A stretch of DNA of 64,000 nt from the NCBI GenBank assembly GCA_034509495.1, contig CM067515.1, positions 16,023,058 through 16,087,057 on the forward strand, given 5' to 3'. Position 1 is the first letter of the stretch; the number at the start of each line of letters is the position of its first letter. Positions 11,908 through 23,919 of this stretch are shown piece by piece. Position numbers and translations under genes: made by a program. The notes under the pieces are model-generated. The model had not been told where the DNA came from, searched no databases, and saw nothing but the letters and a program-made list of their open reading frames with translations. This stretch comes from Acestrorhynchus altus. Taxonomy: Eukaryota; Chordata; Actinopteri; Characiformes; Acestrorhynchidae.

Positions 11908-12363
11908 CTCCTTTTACGGCCAATGCAGCGTCAACTCGTCTTGGGAATGACATTTTTTGGATACAATCCGGGTTAGCACCCGAACATCCCTTTCAGACAG
12001 CTTCCTCTTGCGCCCACAGTTAATCCTGTTGGATGTGGTTGGTCCTTCTTGGTGGTTTGCTGACATTACCCTGGATACCGTGGCTCTTGATACATCACAA
12101 AGACTTGCTGTCTTGGTCACAGATGCGCCAGCAAGACGTGCACCAACAATTTGTCCTCTTTTGAACTCTGGTATGTCCCCCATAAATGTGTGTGCATTGC
12201 AATATTTTGAGCAATACTGTGCTCTTACCTGCTAATTGAACCTTCACACTCTGCTCTTACTGGTGCAATTAAAGAAGATTGTCCACCAGGCTGCTCCAGT
12301 TTAGCCATGAAACCTACCACACTAAAATGACAGGTGTTTCAGTTTCATTGTCCAACCCCTGTA
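11908..12363 (-). pseudogene. Tc1-like transposase 5' fragment, subfamily C
   Basis: The minus-strand reading starts at the terminal repeat complementary to 'cattgtccaacccctgtata' (12344-12363) and runs through an untranslated leader into an open frame (12183-11914) of 89 codons. The frame begins with the DNA-binding start MGDIPEFKRGQIVGARLAG, a helix-turn-helix with DVSRATVSRVM, and the basic GRKRKLSERDVRVLTR segment, then ends at HSQDELTLHWP. The DDE catalytic domain is absent. The breakpoint ('cattggccgtaaaagg' complement) is the same as in the copy at 1207-1405, so both descend from one deleted, non-autonomous variant. Confidence 0.8.
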
Positions 12364-12414
12364 TATAAAATAATTATATAAAGTATTCAATTAAACTCAT
12401 GGATGATATTGTGT

Positions 12415-13450
12415 CTCAGGGCTCACTGAAATCAATCACAGACACCTGTGATCATTAATTTGCCAGTTGAGCCCAATTAAAAGATGTTCCACATTATTAA
12501 GCAGGCCACAGGTTTCAAGCAAAGAAAAAGGATCTCTCTCTGCTGCTGAAAAGCATCAAATAGTGCAATACCTTTGAAAGGTATGAAAACATCAAATATT
12601 TCACGAAACTTAAGTGTGATTATCGTACTGAGAAGAGATTTGTGGCTTTGTGATTCAGAGCACAGGCAGTTTCATTCAGATTAAGGCATAATGAGGAAGT
12701 TTTCTGACAGACCAATTCATCGGATTAAGAGAGCAGCAAAAATGCCATTACAAAGCAGACATTTGAAGCTGATGGTGCCTCTGGAGTCCCACAAACCTCA
12801 AGGTTTTAGATCCTTCAGAGGTTCTGACTGACCACTTTCTTCCATGGTACAAAAAGAAGAACCGTGCCTTCCGTAGCAAAATCATCTTCATGCATGACAA
12901 TGCACCATCTCATGCTGCAAAGAATACCTCTGTGTCATTGGCTGCTACGGGCATAAAAGGAGAGAGACTCATGGTGTGGCCACCATCCTCCCCTGACCTC
13001 AACCCTTCTGAGAACCTTTGGAGTATCTTCAAGCAAAAGATCTGTGAAGGTGGGAGGCAGTTCACATCAAAACAGCAGCTCTGAAAGACATCCTGCAAAA
13101 AGCAGAAACTGTCCAAAAACGCACAAGTTCAATGGATGCAAGAAGAGGGTTTGAAAGAAGGGCTCCTATGTTAACATGAAACTTGGCCTGATAAGATTTT
13201 TTGATTAAAATAGCTTTCAGTAGCTTTCAGTAAATGTGAAAACTCTTAATGCTGCAGATTCAACAAAGGACAATTTTAAGTTCTTTACCACATATAAAAT
13301 GTTTTTGAAACTTGTGGAGTGTATCTTGAGGGTTTTTTTCTATTATTATTGGGAGGTTTGATGACTTAAAAATTATACTGATATGGTCATTTGCATCCAC
13401 CATTTAGGAAAATCAGAGAAAAAAGTCATTTGCATATGAATTTGGAACAG
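12415..13450 (+). pseudogene. decayed Tc1-like transposon, subfamily D
   Basis: Contains a degraded transposase on the + strand. The N-terminal part around 12690-12770 reads RKFSDRPIHRIKRAAKMP. The catalytic part at 12817-13083 contains IIFMHDNAPSHAAKN (second catalytic Asp in the HDNAPSHA motif) and SSPDLNPSENLWSIFKQK (third catalytic position, Glu form, in PDLNPSENLW). The region with the first catalytic Asp is lost, and stops and frameshifts are present. The element is followed by 'catttgcatatgaatttgga' at its 3' edge. It is a different lineage from subfamilies B, C, E and F. Confidence 0.75.
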
Positions 13451-13617
13451 GATTAGAAGCATTTACAAATACATTTAGTTAATAACTTAATACTAAATTA
13501 ATGATTATTTCAAGGTTTGTAAAAAGTTGTAAAACTGTAAACAATAAAGAAAGTTAAAGACCCATCTTTCTCAGCATGCAGGTCAATCTGTTTCCTCACA
13601 CTGCAGTTATACAAGAC

Positions 13618-13618
<1 letters not shown>

Positions 13619-13676
<58 letters not shown>

Positions 13677-13690
13677 TGTGAGTGTGTGCT
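13619..13690. repeat. (TG)n microsatellite
   Basis: About 26 uninterrupted TG units, then TGTGAG variants. The reverse strand gives spurious His-Thr frames. Confidence 0.97.
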
Positions 13691-14025
13691 AGTGAAGTGA
13701 GAACAGATGAAAGTGGGCTTCTGGTGGTGTTGTGCATTGCTCCTGGGTGGGATACGTGGAGCCATGGTTCTGTTGATGTTGGAGAGAGCTGTGATATTTA
13801 AGATGTCAGGAAACAGAGCTGTAATTTCTGAAGGCATAAAATTCTCTTTCCTGGTCGGAGATTTAAAGCAGGACTGGAAACTGTGTTCCTGTAATTGCTG
13901 CGAGGCGGGCAGGACCGCCGGAGACCCCTGTACTGACTGATTAAAGGGGAAGCCTTTCTCCTCTTATTGCTCAGATCTGTTCATTCTATTCTCCAGATCC
14001 ACTGTAGAGAAACACACTGACCACA

Positions 14026-14027
<2 letters not shown>

Positions 14028-14085
<58 letters not shown>

Positions 14086-14088
14086 GCT

Positions 14089-14128
<40 letters not shown>

Positions 14129-14213
14129 CTTTTCTCCATATTTTCTTTTCTCTCTCTTACGTTCTCTCTTTCTCAGTTTTTTTCTTATTTTCTCTTTTTT
14201 CATTAATTTCATT

Positions 14214-14254
<41 letters not shown>

Positions 14255-14368
14255 AATACATTAAATTACAAGAAAACAAAATCAAGCCTATCTGTTGAAG
14301 ACCACCACCCACCCCGGAGTACAGAATATTTTACAGTAGTGTTTATTTGGAATCAAAAGCATGTTGAG

Positions 14369-14466
<98 letters not shown>
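14028..14466. repeat. microsatellite cluster: (TC)n, (CA)n, (TC)n, (TG)n
   Basis: (TC) at 14028-14083, (CA) at 14093-14126, a pyrimidine-rich spacer, (TC) at 14219-14251, then about 47 TG units at 14372-14466. Homopurine/homopyrimidine and alternating purine/pyrimidine tracts lie side by side within 440 bp. Confidence 0.97.
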
Positions 14467-14467
<1 letters not shown>

Positions 14468-15029
14468 GCGGGAGGTGGATTAGGCAACGGGTGAAAGTGC
14501 TGGCACCAGCTGTTTGACAGGTTTGAGTTACACAGCTGCACTCACCCGTGAACCCCCCCTCCTTACCCCCTTGTCCCCTCGCCCTCACAAGCCCCTTCCC
14601 CAGATTGTTGCCCCGTAAATCACCCCCAAACTGCAGACAGCAGAGCAGTGTGGATCCGGCTGCGGACGCTTTTTTTGACTGCCTTTTAGTCGGGGTGTAA
14701 GTCTCTGAGCTCTCGTGATTCCAGTTTGAGGACAGCTCTTTGAAACAATTCAGTGAACACATTTGTCAATCATACACAAACTAAGGTGTTACGTAATACA
14801 GATCTCATCAGCTGTACTCATCTTATTCATGTGTGACATGAATTGAAGTTCAAATCATGAACAAATTTTCAATTTGAGTTGATCTTATAAAATAAATCGT
14901 TTTTATAAAACGGCGAAATACAAATAGTCTTTTAAACTTAGGCAATAACAACAGGTTTTTATTTTTTTATGTTTTATTATTGTAATTTATTTTTCATGCT
15001 GTTGAATCACTACTATTAAATCATAGAGT

Positions 15030-15185
15030 AGCGATGTTAAGGAGCCAGTGTTGTAACTGGAAGGTTGCTGGTTCAATTCCCTAGACACAGAGTTGTGACT
15101 GAAGTGGTTGAGGTGAGGCACTTTCCCAGCCTCCCTGGGTCCTATGGATGATGGGCTAAGCACCTCTGCACACATACTCTACTCT
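15030..15185 (+). repeat. tRNA-derived SINE head fragment
   Basis: The B-box-like 'ggttgctggttcaattccc' follows a short leader, and the body reads 'gtgaggcactttcccagcct', 'ccctgggtcctatgg' and 'atgatgggctaagcacc', typical of a fish tRNA-type SINE. The cloverleaf is not intact, so this is not a tRNA gene. Confidence 0.6.
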
Positions 15186-15573
15186 GTTTCGCTGTGTGGA
15201 TGGGTCTATGTGCATGTTTACATTTACTGTTAACTTATTTTTCCATCATGCTGTTTTGTTTTTTAAATGTGTCTTGATTATTTTAGACAGATGTTGGACC
15301 CCTTTAAGGACTCTCTATTTATTCCAGTCATAAAATCACAGACGGAAGAACTGTTTGGATCTATTATGTCAGTGTCAGCAGACAGAGAACGGATCAGGAG
15401 AAAAAACACTGGATTGAGTCTTGCATGAAACCTCTGTTATAGTCATTGCCCTCTAAGCAATGTTGACAGTGTGTGTTGGAAGCTGAAAGAAATCATAGGA
15501 GAGCATAGTAGAGAGGACTGATTGCCAGACCATAGCCAGTGGGGTTGAAGCGACTCTGTGTGAGGCACTAGCA

Positions 15574-15652
15574 TTCTTCTCTTCTCTTCTCTTCTCTTCT
15601 CTTCTCTACTCTTCTCTTCTCTTCTCTTCTCTTCTCTTCTCTTCTCTTCTCT
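15574..15652. repeat. (TTCTC)n pentanucleotide microsatellite
   Basis: About 15 units of CTTCT with one TACTC interruption near 15606. A G-rich degenerate repeat follows (15725-15890, 'ggaggctgtgtgtg...gattggagaagg' type units of about 25 bp). Confidence 0.95.
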
Positions 15653-15894
15653 CCTCTCTGTTCGATGGATTGGAGAGACTGTGCATGGAGGTTGGAGAGA
15701 AGGAGCTTGCAATATTAATGTGAGAATTGGGAGGCTGTGTGTGTGAAGGATTGGAGAAGGTTATGTGTTGGAGTTTGGAGGCTGTGACAGGTTGGGGAGG
15801 GTGTGAGGGATGGGAGAGGCTGTGTGTGGGGTGGAGAGGCTGTGTGAGGGGTTGGAGAAGGTGTGTGATGGATTGGGGAGGCGGTGTGAGTCTC

Positions 15895-17100
15895 TCAAAA
15901 ATTGAAATCACCATATTGTCACTTTTAGTGTTTTTGTTTGTTTTTGTTTTTTTCTCTAAACATTACAGTCTTCACTGATGACCTGCAGCAGATGCAGCCT
16001 TCATTTTGATGTTTGACAGAACCATGTCCTCATTAGAGCGAGAAAGCGAGGTCTGAGTCACCTTTCAAAAATATAGGCTGACATTTCAGCAGTAAATGAT
16101 CTGCGGCAGTCTGAATTTTAACTGATTGGTTATTTGTAAAGTAAACAATGTTTATCTATTGTGTGTAATATTTAGCTTGGACTGGAGCAATTTGACATTT
16201 ATTGTGGTGTAGTGTGTAGACATTGTATGTTTGAACACCATCTTCTGCCAGGTGCTCTGTTCACCCAGCCACAGCTCACCACATATAATCTACCTTTTAT
16301 TTGTGTGAGAGATATGAAGCCAAATGTCAGTGAAAGCTATTCTGAAAAGAAAAGTTAGCATTATTTTAGGTCTTAAACACTCAACTCAACTTGTAATTAA
16401 TCCAGAGTTATGATCAAATCAGTTATATTAATTTGGTTAATGATGCATAAATTCATTTCTAAAGATTTTCTACTCCACATTGTCTATTAGGATATTTACA
16501 TCATTAAACAAATCAGCAGCCAACAAATCAACATGATTGATCAGCCTAGAGCGGTATATGCCTGGTATCTGATGTGTTCCTTCTTTAGCTTTCCTGGCTG
16601 GGGTAGCTGGTTAGGGTAACTAACTGTCTGTCAGTGTTGGGTATAACACAACATGCCAGACATCTTGTCAAGGAGTTTTAGAGGTTTCGATGTTCAACCA
16701 GGTATAGGTCTGTTAAGTGACTGGCTGCGGCATGAAGTATCTGTTTCTTCAAAACAAGCTCTTGTAAAATAGAAGACGTTTCACCAGGTCAGTGATATAA
16801 TCTGCCTCTGATTGTGGATGGATTGACAGAGAAGAGAGGATTTTGCATATAGACCAAATAGTTGCAGCATGACATGTGTAATTTATGTTTTTGACTTATG
16901 ATGTGTATTACATCTGGGCTGTCTGACTACATTGCACATTGAGGATGCTGAAACAATATGTGTAGACCTTGACTTAACCATCAGTAAAATAAACAAATAA
17001 ACCAACAGCAGGAGTGTAAAGTGTGTGCATGAGTGAGTGTGATATGAAAATATGAAACTCATACTCTATATGATATTAAAATTGTCTTAGAAACGTTAAA
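15895..17100. other. no recognised feature
   Basis: AT-rich intron-like sequence. No open frame with family resemblance and no repeat boundary identified. A short (GA)n lies at 17114-17136. Confidence 0.5.
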
Positions 17101-17103
17101 TAA

Positions 17104-17135
<32 letters not shown>

Positions 17136-17429
17136 CAGGTAAAGTGGTCCAGACGCTGCTGTGAAGGGAGGGATTTGGTTTCTTGGCTCTGTCTGTCTGT
17201 GTGCCTGTTTTATATTGATCAGGGTTTCCAGACTATTAGCCAGTGTTAGCCCTCTGCATCAACCAGAAGCATCTAAAGCTCAAAAGTATTCTGAAATGCA
17301 GGAGATGCTAATAGATCGAGCCAGATCTCTCATTACTAAGTATTTTTCATTTTCATTTCTCTGAAATTAAGCTATATATAGGTAGCTATTGAGTTGTGAG
17401 TCAGAGTTGGTATCTGTATTGTACTTGCC

Positions 17430-18010
17430 AGATACTTGATGATCAGGTATCAGCAGAAGCTATGGGGATCAATTATCGGTGAGGCTGGGCAATATGTTGT
17501 AAAAATTGATATATTGAGATATATTTTGTAAGATATAAAAATGGCCAAATTGTAATATCACATCTGTTATGCATGTTCCAAAAAAGAATGCGAGTAGGTC
17601 ATTAGTGTGGAAATGGTTTAGTTTCTAGAGGGACGGCATTCTATAAAATATGCCACAGAAACATGAAAATTAAAGGCCACTATTTAAATATACAGTATGC
17701 CGTGTTTTTGGTTAAATACTGATGGCACACAATATATCAGTATATCTATCGTATGCCAAAATAATTGACAATCCCATATTGCCAACCTAGTATCAGTATC
17801 AGCAGGGATCAGGATCAGATGTTTCTATCAGCAGATACCTAAGGATCAGGTTTTAATATTGTCAGATAGTCGAAGATCAGATATCGGTGTCAGCAGTTAC
17901 TTCAGGATCAGGCATTAGCAGAGACTTGAGGGACTGGTAACAGTACTTTCAAATACGTCAGCATCAGGTATCATTATCACTAGTTACTTGAGCATCAGGT
18001 ATCGGTACTG
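17430..18010 (+). repeat. degenerate minisatellite (about 30-bp 'ggtatcagtatcagcag' units)
   Basis: Diverged direct repeats of a unit resembling 'gatcaggtatcagtatcagc' plus 'agatacttgag' recur from about 17435. They are interrupted by an inverted-repeat element at 17482-17790 and resume to about 18010. Units are too divergent to count exactly. Confidence 0.65.
17482..17790. mobile_element. MITE-like inverted-repeat element inside the minisatellite
   Basis: The left end GGCTGGGCAATATG and right end CATATTGCCAACC are inverted repeats of the family seen at 2154-2533. It splits the flanking tandem repeat, so it inserted after the array formed. Confidence 0.6.
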
Positions 18011-18572
18011 GAAGTATGGTGAGTGAAATATCAGAGAATCACAAATGATGCTATGGAGATATGAGAAGATTACAAAAGCATGTTCTGTGATCATTCAACT
18101 GCATAAGAATCTGTTTAACTTGTGCTGGTTTGCGCCGCCACATGTATTTATACGAATGAATTCAGAACTTTAGTGTTTTGTGCATTTACTCTCTGTTTAC
18201 CTTGTCTACACTCATATTAAAAGAAGGAAAGAAAAGTACTGGCAGTGAAATCCTGGCTAGGTAGACATTTAAAGTTAATTTGTTTTCATCAGTTGTGGTG
18301 TTCCCTTGGAAGAAAGTCAGGAAACTGCCATAGAAGGTTAATATGACTGCAAAGAATTAAAAAAAATGTTTTGAGAGAGAGAAGAGAGAGGGGTGAGTGA
18401 AGCAGGGAGAGGAGGAAAGAAGCAGATATTGCTCTTTATAATGGTAGTCCAGATGGCTTGAGTTAATGTTAATGTTTGCCACATTTGCTGCATTTTAACA
18501 GAGAGTATATATCATAAAAGAGAGCAAAGGGATTGAGATGGAATCAATAAGAGAGAGAGTGATGAGAATGTA

Positions 18573-18573
<1 letters not shown>

Positions 18574-18660
<87 letters not shown>
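18574..18660. repeat. (GA)n microsatellite
   Basis: Over 80 bp of GA with two short AA interruptions at 18611-18622. Confidence 0.97.
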
Positions 18661-18663
<3 letters not shown>

Positions 18664-18879
18664 CTGGTAAAGTGGGAGCAGATTTGGCAGCAGTGTGTGG
18701 CTGAGGGGAGGGGTGGGGTGTTATTGGAGAAAGGGCGTTTAAGGACACAAGTGAACGTCACACTTTCCTCTCGTCCGCCCTCTCTCTATTCCTCTCCTTT
18801 AACCCTCACTGCAGGAGTCATATTCAACACTGTCATTTTTCCTTACTCTCGCTCTCTTTCACTCTCTTTTTATGTTTAG

Positions 18880-19020
18880 GATGAGCTGGAGATGAGGTGA
18901 GGTGGTGATCATCCAGCATCCTGCCCTCACCTATACTCTTGTTGCTAGATGCAATCAAATCCTCACAGCAATGCTCCAAAATCAAAAGAATGTCTTCCCT
19001 GGACAGAAATTTACTCCAAA
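18880..19020 (-). mobile_element. Short non-autonomous element, family A, copy 5 (fragment)
   Basis: Complement of the 5' half of family A: 'gatgaggtgaggtggtgatc', 'atccagcatcctgccctcac', 'gcaatcaaatcctcacagca', 'atgctccaaaatc'. Truncated on both sides. Confidence 0.65.
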
Positions 19021-19329
19021 AAAAAGGGGGTGTGTGTTGTCAACCGATTGCATTGCATGACTGTACTGGTGTCATGCCAGACTTTCATGGCAGTTGGTCA
19101 TCTTCAGTGATGAGTCCCACGTTTGATTAATGAATATATGTGTAGACACTGTGGTCAGCACCAAGATCAGTGGTTTGTTGTCATTAGGAGGCCTGCTGTC
19201 TTGGTGTGGGTGTGCAGTTTTGTACAATACCAGATCAGTCATTACAGGCACTTTAGCAGTCGGTATGAGGCCCAACAGAAACTGTCATTTTGTGTAGCTC
19301 ATATCAGCGTAAATCTTTAATCATTTAAT

Positions 19330-19440
19330 GTTCACCAGTTGATTTTCCTTGGAACACTTTTGAAAGGTACAGACCACCGCATATTAGGACCTGCCTGATG
19401 TTTTGGAGAGGCTCTGAGGGAGTTTTTTTCTTCTCCTGTA
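19330..19440. mobile_element. Tc1-like fragment, subfamily F
   Basis: 'ccttggaacacttttgaaag' plus 'gtacagaccaccgcat' and 'tgttttggagaggctctgag' match, in order, the transposase HTH part of the fish Tc1 subfamily also present at 57062-57540. A 'ttcagtgatgagtcccacg' stretch (19110) encodes a FSDESH-like catalytic motif and may belong to another transposase scrap. Confidence 0.45.
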
Positions 19441-20499
19441 AATTTATTACATTACAAATCCTTATTGTCATTAGACCTTTGGTGCAATTGCTTGAGTGGT
19501 CATTAGGATGGAGTAACGCTATTAAAAATAGCTGTGTCTGTCCAGAGTGTGCAGTTTTGAGAATGCAGCTCATGTAGTCATTCTTGGGGATGGAATCCTG
19601 AAGCAGTAGACTCTAGAGGATAACACTGCCACGTCCCGGCCTCATCCGAAAGCACAGAGAAAAGGCTGGACTTAATAAAGACACTCATGATGCTTCGCAA
19701 ATACAGAACAGACTCTTTGTGTAGGCTGAGTTTTGATTTCTGTTACTGCTCTTAACGGTAGGTCAGTGGTGGTGAGGGTGGGGGTCGGGGGTGAGCTGCT
19801 CGACTGTTGCCTAACTGGCACTTTGAGGCAGCAGGACTGTAGATGGCAGATAAGGAGCTGCTTAATTCTGCTAAATCAGATGAATTCCACTGAATCAGAT
19901 GGAAGCTGGGGCAGAAACGTCACTCCGGTGTAATCAGAGAGAGAGCAGAGTCCTGGAGCTCTCTTGTGTCTGGCCTGATAATCGCCCCACCCTGCATCTT
20001 GCACAAGTCTGAGCCACATGCCAGAGCCCACAGCGCACCACTGAGAAGAGAGAGAGACAGACAGACAGAGGAAGAGAGAGATAACTGTCATGTTTCAGCT
20101 ACGTGACCCTACCAGCCGTAGACAGATTGATCAAAAGTCTGTGGTTGTTTTTTTTTTTTTTTTTTTTGAGAAACCACTAAACAGCCCTGGACGTGTGGTT
20201 GCACCAGGGCCTCAAGGCTACATGTTACACAAACTCCAAAACTACAATTAGCATTCTTACTGTCACACAGACTGATAAACATTCAAATGGAGATGTTTAA
20301 ATGCTTTCGTCAAGCTTTCAACTGAATAAACAGCCAAAGAGCTTCCTTTCCTTGTCCTTTTAGTTTTGCTGTGAATCAGTGAAGGCCTCAGTCAATGCCC
20401 AGTCCAAACCTACTCATGCAGTTGTGTGCTTGTATTATATGCAGTGTTGGGACACCTCATATATTGTTTGTGTGCAAAATGATGGGCATTTAATAAAGG

Positions 20500-20630
20500 T
20501 TATTGTGCTATTGTTGGAGAAACACTACTGTTCGGTGAAAAAGTTCTACAAGATTTTGGAGCATTGCTGTGAGGATTTGATTGCATTCAGTGATGAGCGT
20601 TAGTAAGGTCAGTATGTTTGTTGATGAAAT
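20500..20630 (+). mobile_element. Short non-autonomous element, family A, copy 6 (fragment)
   Basis: Landmarks 'ctattgttggagaaacacta', 'ttctacaagattttggagca', 'ttgctgtgaggatttgattg' and 'cattcagtgatgagcgttag' are in family A order. It is truncated after about 130 bp. Confidence 0.7.
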
Positions 20631-20640
20631 CTATATTGTA

Positions 20641-21273
20641 TAAACCAGCTTTTCTCAACATTATTTAATCTGACACCTCTTTTGTTATGGTCAGTGCCAC
20701 TGCACCCTCCACTCTCCACCCTAAAAAAAATAAAAAGGTGAAAAAAATAAAAGCTGCAGGCTTTTTGCTGCAAAAAGTGTTCATCCTTATTGGCATGTTC
20801 AGCACCTTATTAGGTAAAATCTTCAAGCACATTGTGCACTGCAGCCTGCCATTGTTAAGTTCCATGAAACAATTTTTATATAGGTTTCATCACATTTTCA
20901 GGTTTTGTTTTTGTCTTTTTTACTTGGGTTTTCTCCACTATTTCACTTGATGGACCACAACATTGTCTTGCCTGAAACCTGTCAATTTTGATGGCCTTCT
21001 TCACAGATATTGCCATCCTGACCATAAGTACAAGAGATTTGGCACAATTCATAGGATGGCTGTGAATTCTGATTGGCTGGCACAAACTGAAGTTTAATAA
21101 AGTTTAATTATTGCTGTCATTTTTAACAGGCACAATTTACACCATACTGTATACGGTATAAGGCAAAAGTAGATCATTAATGTTCAAAATTTAAAATTCT
21201 ATAGAAAAGATACAATTGTACATATTTTTTTGTAATGTTCTCTTGTGGCCCCCAGTTTGAGAACCACTGGTAT
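20641..21273. mobile_element. ancient inverted-repeat element (ACCAG..TTCTCAA ends)
   Basis: The left end 'aaaccagcttttctcaacat' and right end 'gtttgagaaccactggtatg' are imperfect inverted repeats of the ACCAGTGGTTCTCAA type common in fish genomes. The interior is AT-rich with short A runs and no coding capacity. Confidence 0.55.
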
Positions 21274-23029
21274 GTACAAGCCTTTGGGTTTAGGGGTCAT
21301 TAAGAGCAACCGTTAATGGATAAATGTAGGTTGACAATGGCAGCAAAGCACTTTCAGAGTGAAAAGACCAAATAATTTAAACCAAGCAATGAAATTCTAA
21401 TCTGCTTTATAAATTAAGCAAATATGTTGGCACTGTAGAAGCATTTTAAAGTGCCAAAGAATGACTCAAGAATTGTTGTCAAGAAGGGGAACAATATAGG
21501 TCACATTGGGTGTTCAATCAGTATTTTTAAATTGTAGTATTGTAATTTTATTTTATTTAAAAAATGCAATACAAAACTTTGTTTAGGCTATTTCATTTAT
21601 GTAGTGGGAAAAAAGTGGGAAAATTAATGAAAACCTGCAACAACAACAACAACAACAAAAAAAGAGTATTCAGCATTCAACAAAATGTGTCATTTTGTTT
21701 GGTTTTAGACAAAAAAAAATTACATTCCAGTGCCAAAAAAATACATGTTTACAATAGTTTCATAGGATATTGGCCTTAAAAATATACTTTAAATCCAGTA
21801 GCCCTCAGAAGTGTCCCATGTTTTTATGCATCACAGTATAAAATGTTCAGGTTGAACATAGCAGGTTTTTTAACAGAATTCTTGTTTGATCATGTTTGAT
21901 ATTGATAGACTTTCTATAAATGTGATCCAAAATTCATGTGTTTGGGCTGGGTTTATATCTTTGTCATTTCTTGTCTAATGAAGACGCATAAAAAATTAAC
22001 CTGCTGGTTCTGTCCCTATGGATGTGATGGGATGCACTGAGTGGAGGAACAGTGAGATGAGTACAAGAGAGATGGACATAGACAGATGCTGCTATTTTAA
22101 GAGTAGCCCAAGACAAGACAAGAGTGAATGGTGGAGGGATACATGTAAATGTAATGCTTTGTAAATGGACAAAATATTAGAGAAAACATACTTTTTTCTG
22201 ATTAACCACTATTTTATCAACATCAACATTCCATATAAAACTCAGAAGACATATATAGATCTACCAGTGGGTTTGTAGAGTAAATAATTTTTTTTTGTGT
22301 TGTAATCATCTTTGTTTCCATTCCCCACCACTGGAGAAATCACGTTGCTAAGTTTCTCGAGAGTGAACCACATTTTGACACCAGTTGCATCTCTGAAAAC
22401 CTTTGTTTACATCTCAGACACTAAATTTTGCAGAAATTTAGAACAAGTAGTGAAATTTTTATTAGCTGTAAGCTCTTTTGTGTACGAGCTCATGATCCAG
22501 TGTCACATTCCGGGGGCTTATTACATGGAATACTACTTGAAATAAGCCTTGCCACTTTGACTCTGACGTCAAAATAAATCTTATAAATAAGCAGAATAAA
22601 AGGGCTTGTGGTTTTGAGTACATATATTATACTGTATAATATTTAGTGCACAGTGTGTGAATGTCTGGATGGCGTTGCTGTTCGTTTAGGTTTTTTGGTT
22701 GGCTCAGGAGCATGCACTGGCATGGTTCAGTATTTAGATTGCTGTGTTTGGATGTAGACAAGCATTACCTAGCATCATAAGCATTACCTCTTTAATACAT
22801 TATAATATGTTTCCATTTATGTGTGAAAGAGCTCGTTTTCACAATATTGCCTGATAAGCTCCAGAGCTGTGGATGCAGAAACAGCCAGAATCAGATGATA
22901 GGTCTACTGGTGAGGTCACTCAAGCGAGTCATATGATTAACCCATATAATAAGTTACCTTTTTGTTATTATACATATGTACTGGTACAGTACAGCAAACG
23001 TCCTGTCTTTGACTATCCCAGCTTAGAAA
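21274..23029. other. no recognised feature
   Basis: AT-rich intron-like DNA with a short (CAA)n at 21638-21657 and A-runs. No assigned repeat or gene. Confidence 0.5.
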
Positions 23030-23140
23030 GAGCTTAAGGTCAGCCATGCTACAGCACCTCTGGAGCAGAAGGTTGAGGACCTTTCTCAGGGGGCCAACAG
23101 TAGCAGGTTAGTGGATTGAACCCACAACCCTGTGATCAGT
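23030..23140 (-). repeat. fish interspersed repeat fragment
   Basis: 'cagcacctctggagcagaag' then 'cagggggccaacagtagcag' and 'ttgaacccacaaccctgtga' resemble the common teleost 'cccctggagcagagagg...aagggcccaacagtggc...ttgaacc' SINE-associated module. Both ends are unclear. Confidence 0.45.
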
Positions 23141-23235
23141 AACCTAGTATGTAAATAGTAGTCCATTAAAAAAAATTGAGTACTGTGGAAACGTATACCC
23201 ACTATATAATGCTATATACCCAGTATACGATATAT

Positions 23236-23332
23236 GTCCAAATGTTTATGGACACCCTGCTAATGAATACATCATGTTGCATTCATTACTGACACAGATG
23301 TGCACACAGCTTGGCTAGCCCCGTAGATAACT
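23236..23332 (-). mobile_element. Short non-autonomous element, family A, copy 7 (terminal fragment)
   Basis: Begins with the family terminus 'gtccaaatgtttatggacac', followed by 'cctgctaatgaatac', 'attactgacacagatgtgca' and 'agcttggctagccccgtaga'. It is truncated after about 100 bp. Confidence 0.7.
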
Positions 23333-23387
23333 ATTGTCTATTTGCTTCAGTATAGTTATGTAATAGTGAAAAGCAGCACACTTAAAA

Positions 23388-23388
<1 letters not shown>

Positions 23389-23437
<49 letters not shown>
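23389..23437. repeat. (GT)n microsatellite
   Basis: About 24 GT units, then GCGCACGCG. A repeat-free, GC-richer block without a recognised gene follows (23440-23600). Confidence 0.97.
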
Positions 23438-23440
<3 letters not shown>

Positions 23441-23919
23441 ACGCGTTTGGGTTAGTAAAGTGCTGCTCCATATGTGCAGCACGTTGTTATGCGTCGGTGG
23501 CTGCGGTCTTTCCTCGGCCGTCCCACTGATTAGTGTTCTGGTGGGGAGGGTGAGTCATGAGGTGCAGGTGGTTAGCAGCCGGGACGTCCCAGCAGTGCCT
23601 TAACAGCTCTGCTGCTCCTCCTCCTCTTCATCATCACACATGTGCTGGCTCCTCCACTCTGATTCAACACAATGTTCTAACGTATGGCTCTATGTGCTTA
23701 AAGGGCTGTTTTTGTTGTGTTAAATAGAGTTTTACAGGGAAACACTCTCACTGACCACTGACTTTACATTTGAGTTTCTTCTAATGGTATATTGAGTTTT
23801 ACAGAAAAACACAATTACCAGTAAATATTCACTCCAATCAGCCATTAAATTAAAACCTATGGAAGGTAAAAGTGAATAGCACTGATGGTCTGGTTCCAGT
23901 TGCTCTTTTCCAGCAGATA

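Noticed and set aside
13707..13940. 77-codon + strand frame after a TG repeat
   Set aside because: No family resemblance. It begins at the repeat edge and is not bounded by convincing splice sites.
13510..14762. His-Thr, Leu-Ser, Val-Cys and Arg-Glu repeat proteins here and at many other sites
   Set aside because: They are translations of CA, CT, GT and GA microsatellites in frames on either strand.
15030..15185. tRNA gene
   Set aside because: Only a B-box-like word is intact. No cloverleaf arms can be formed, and the body matches a SINE.
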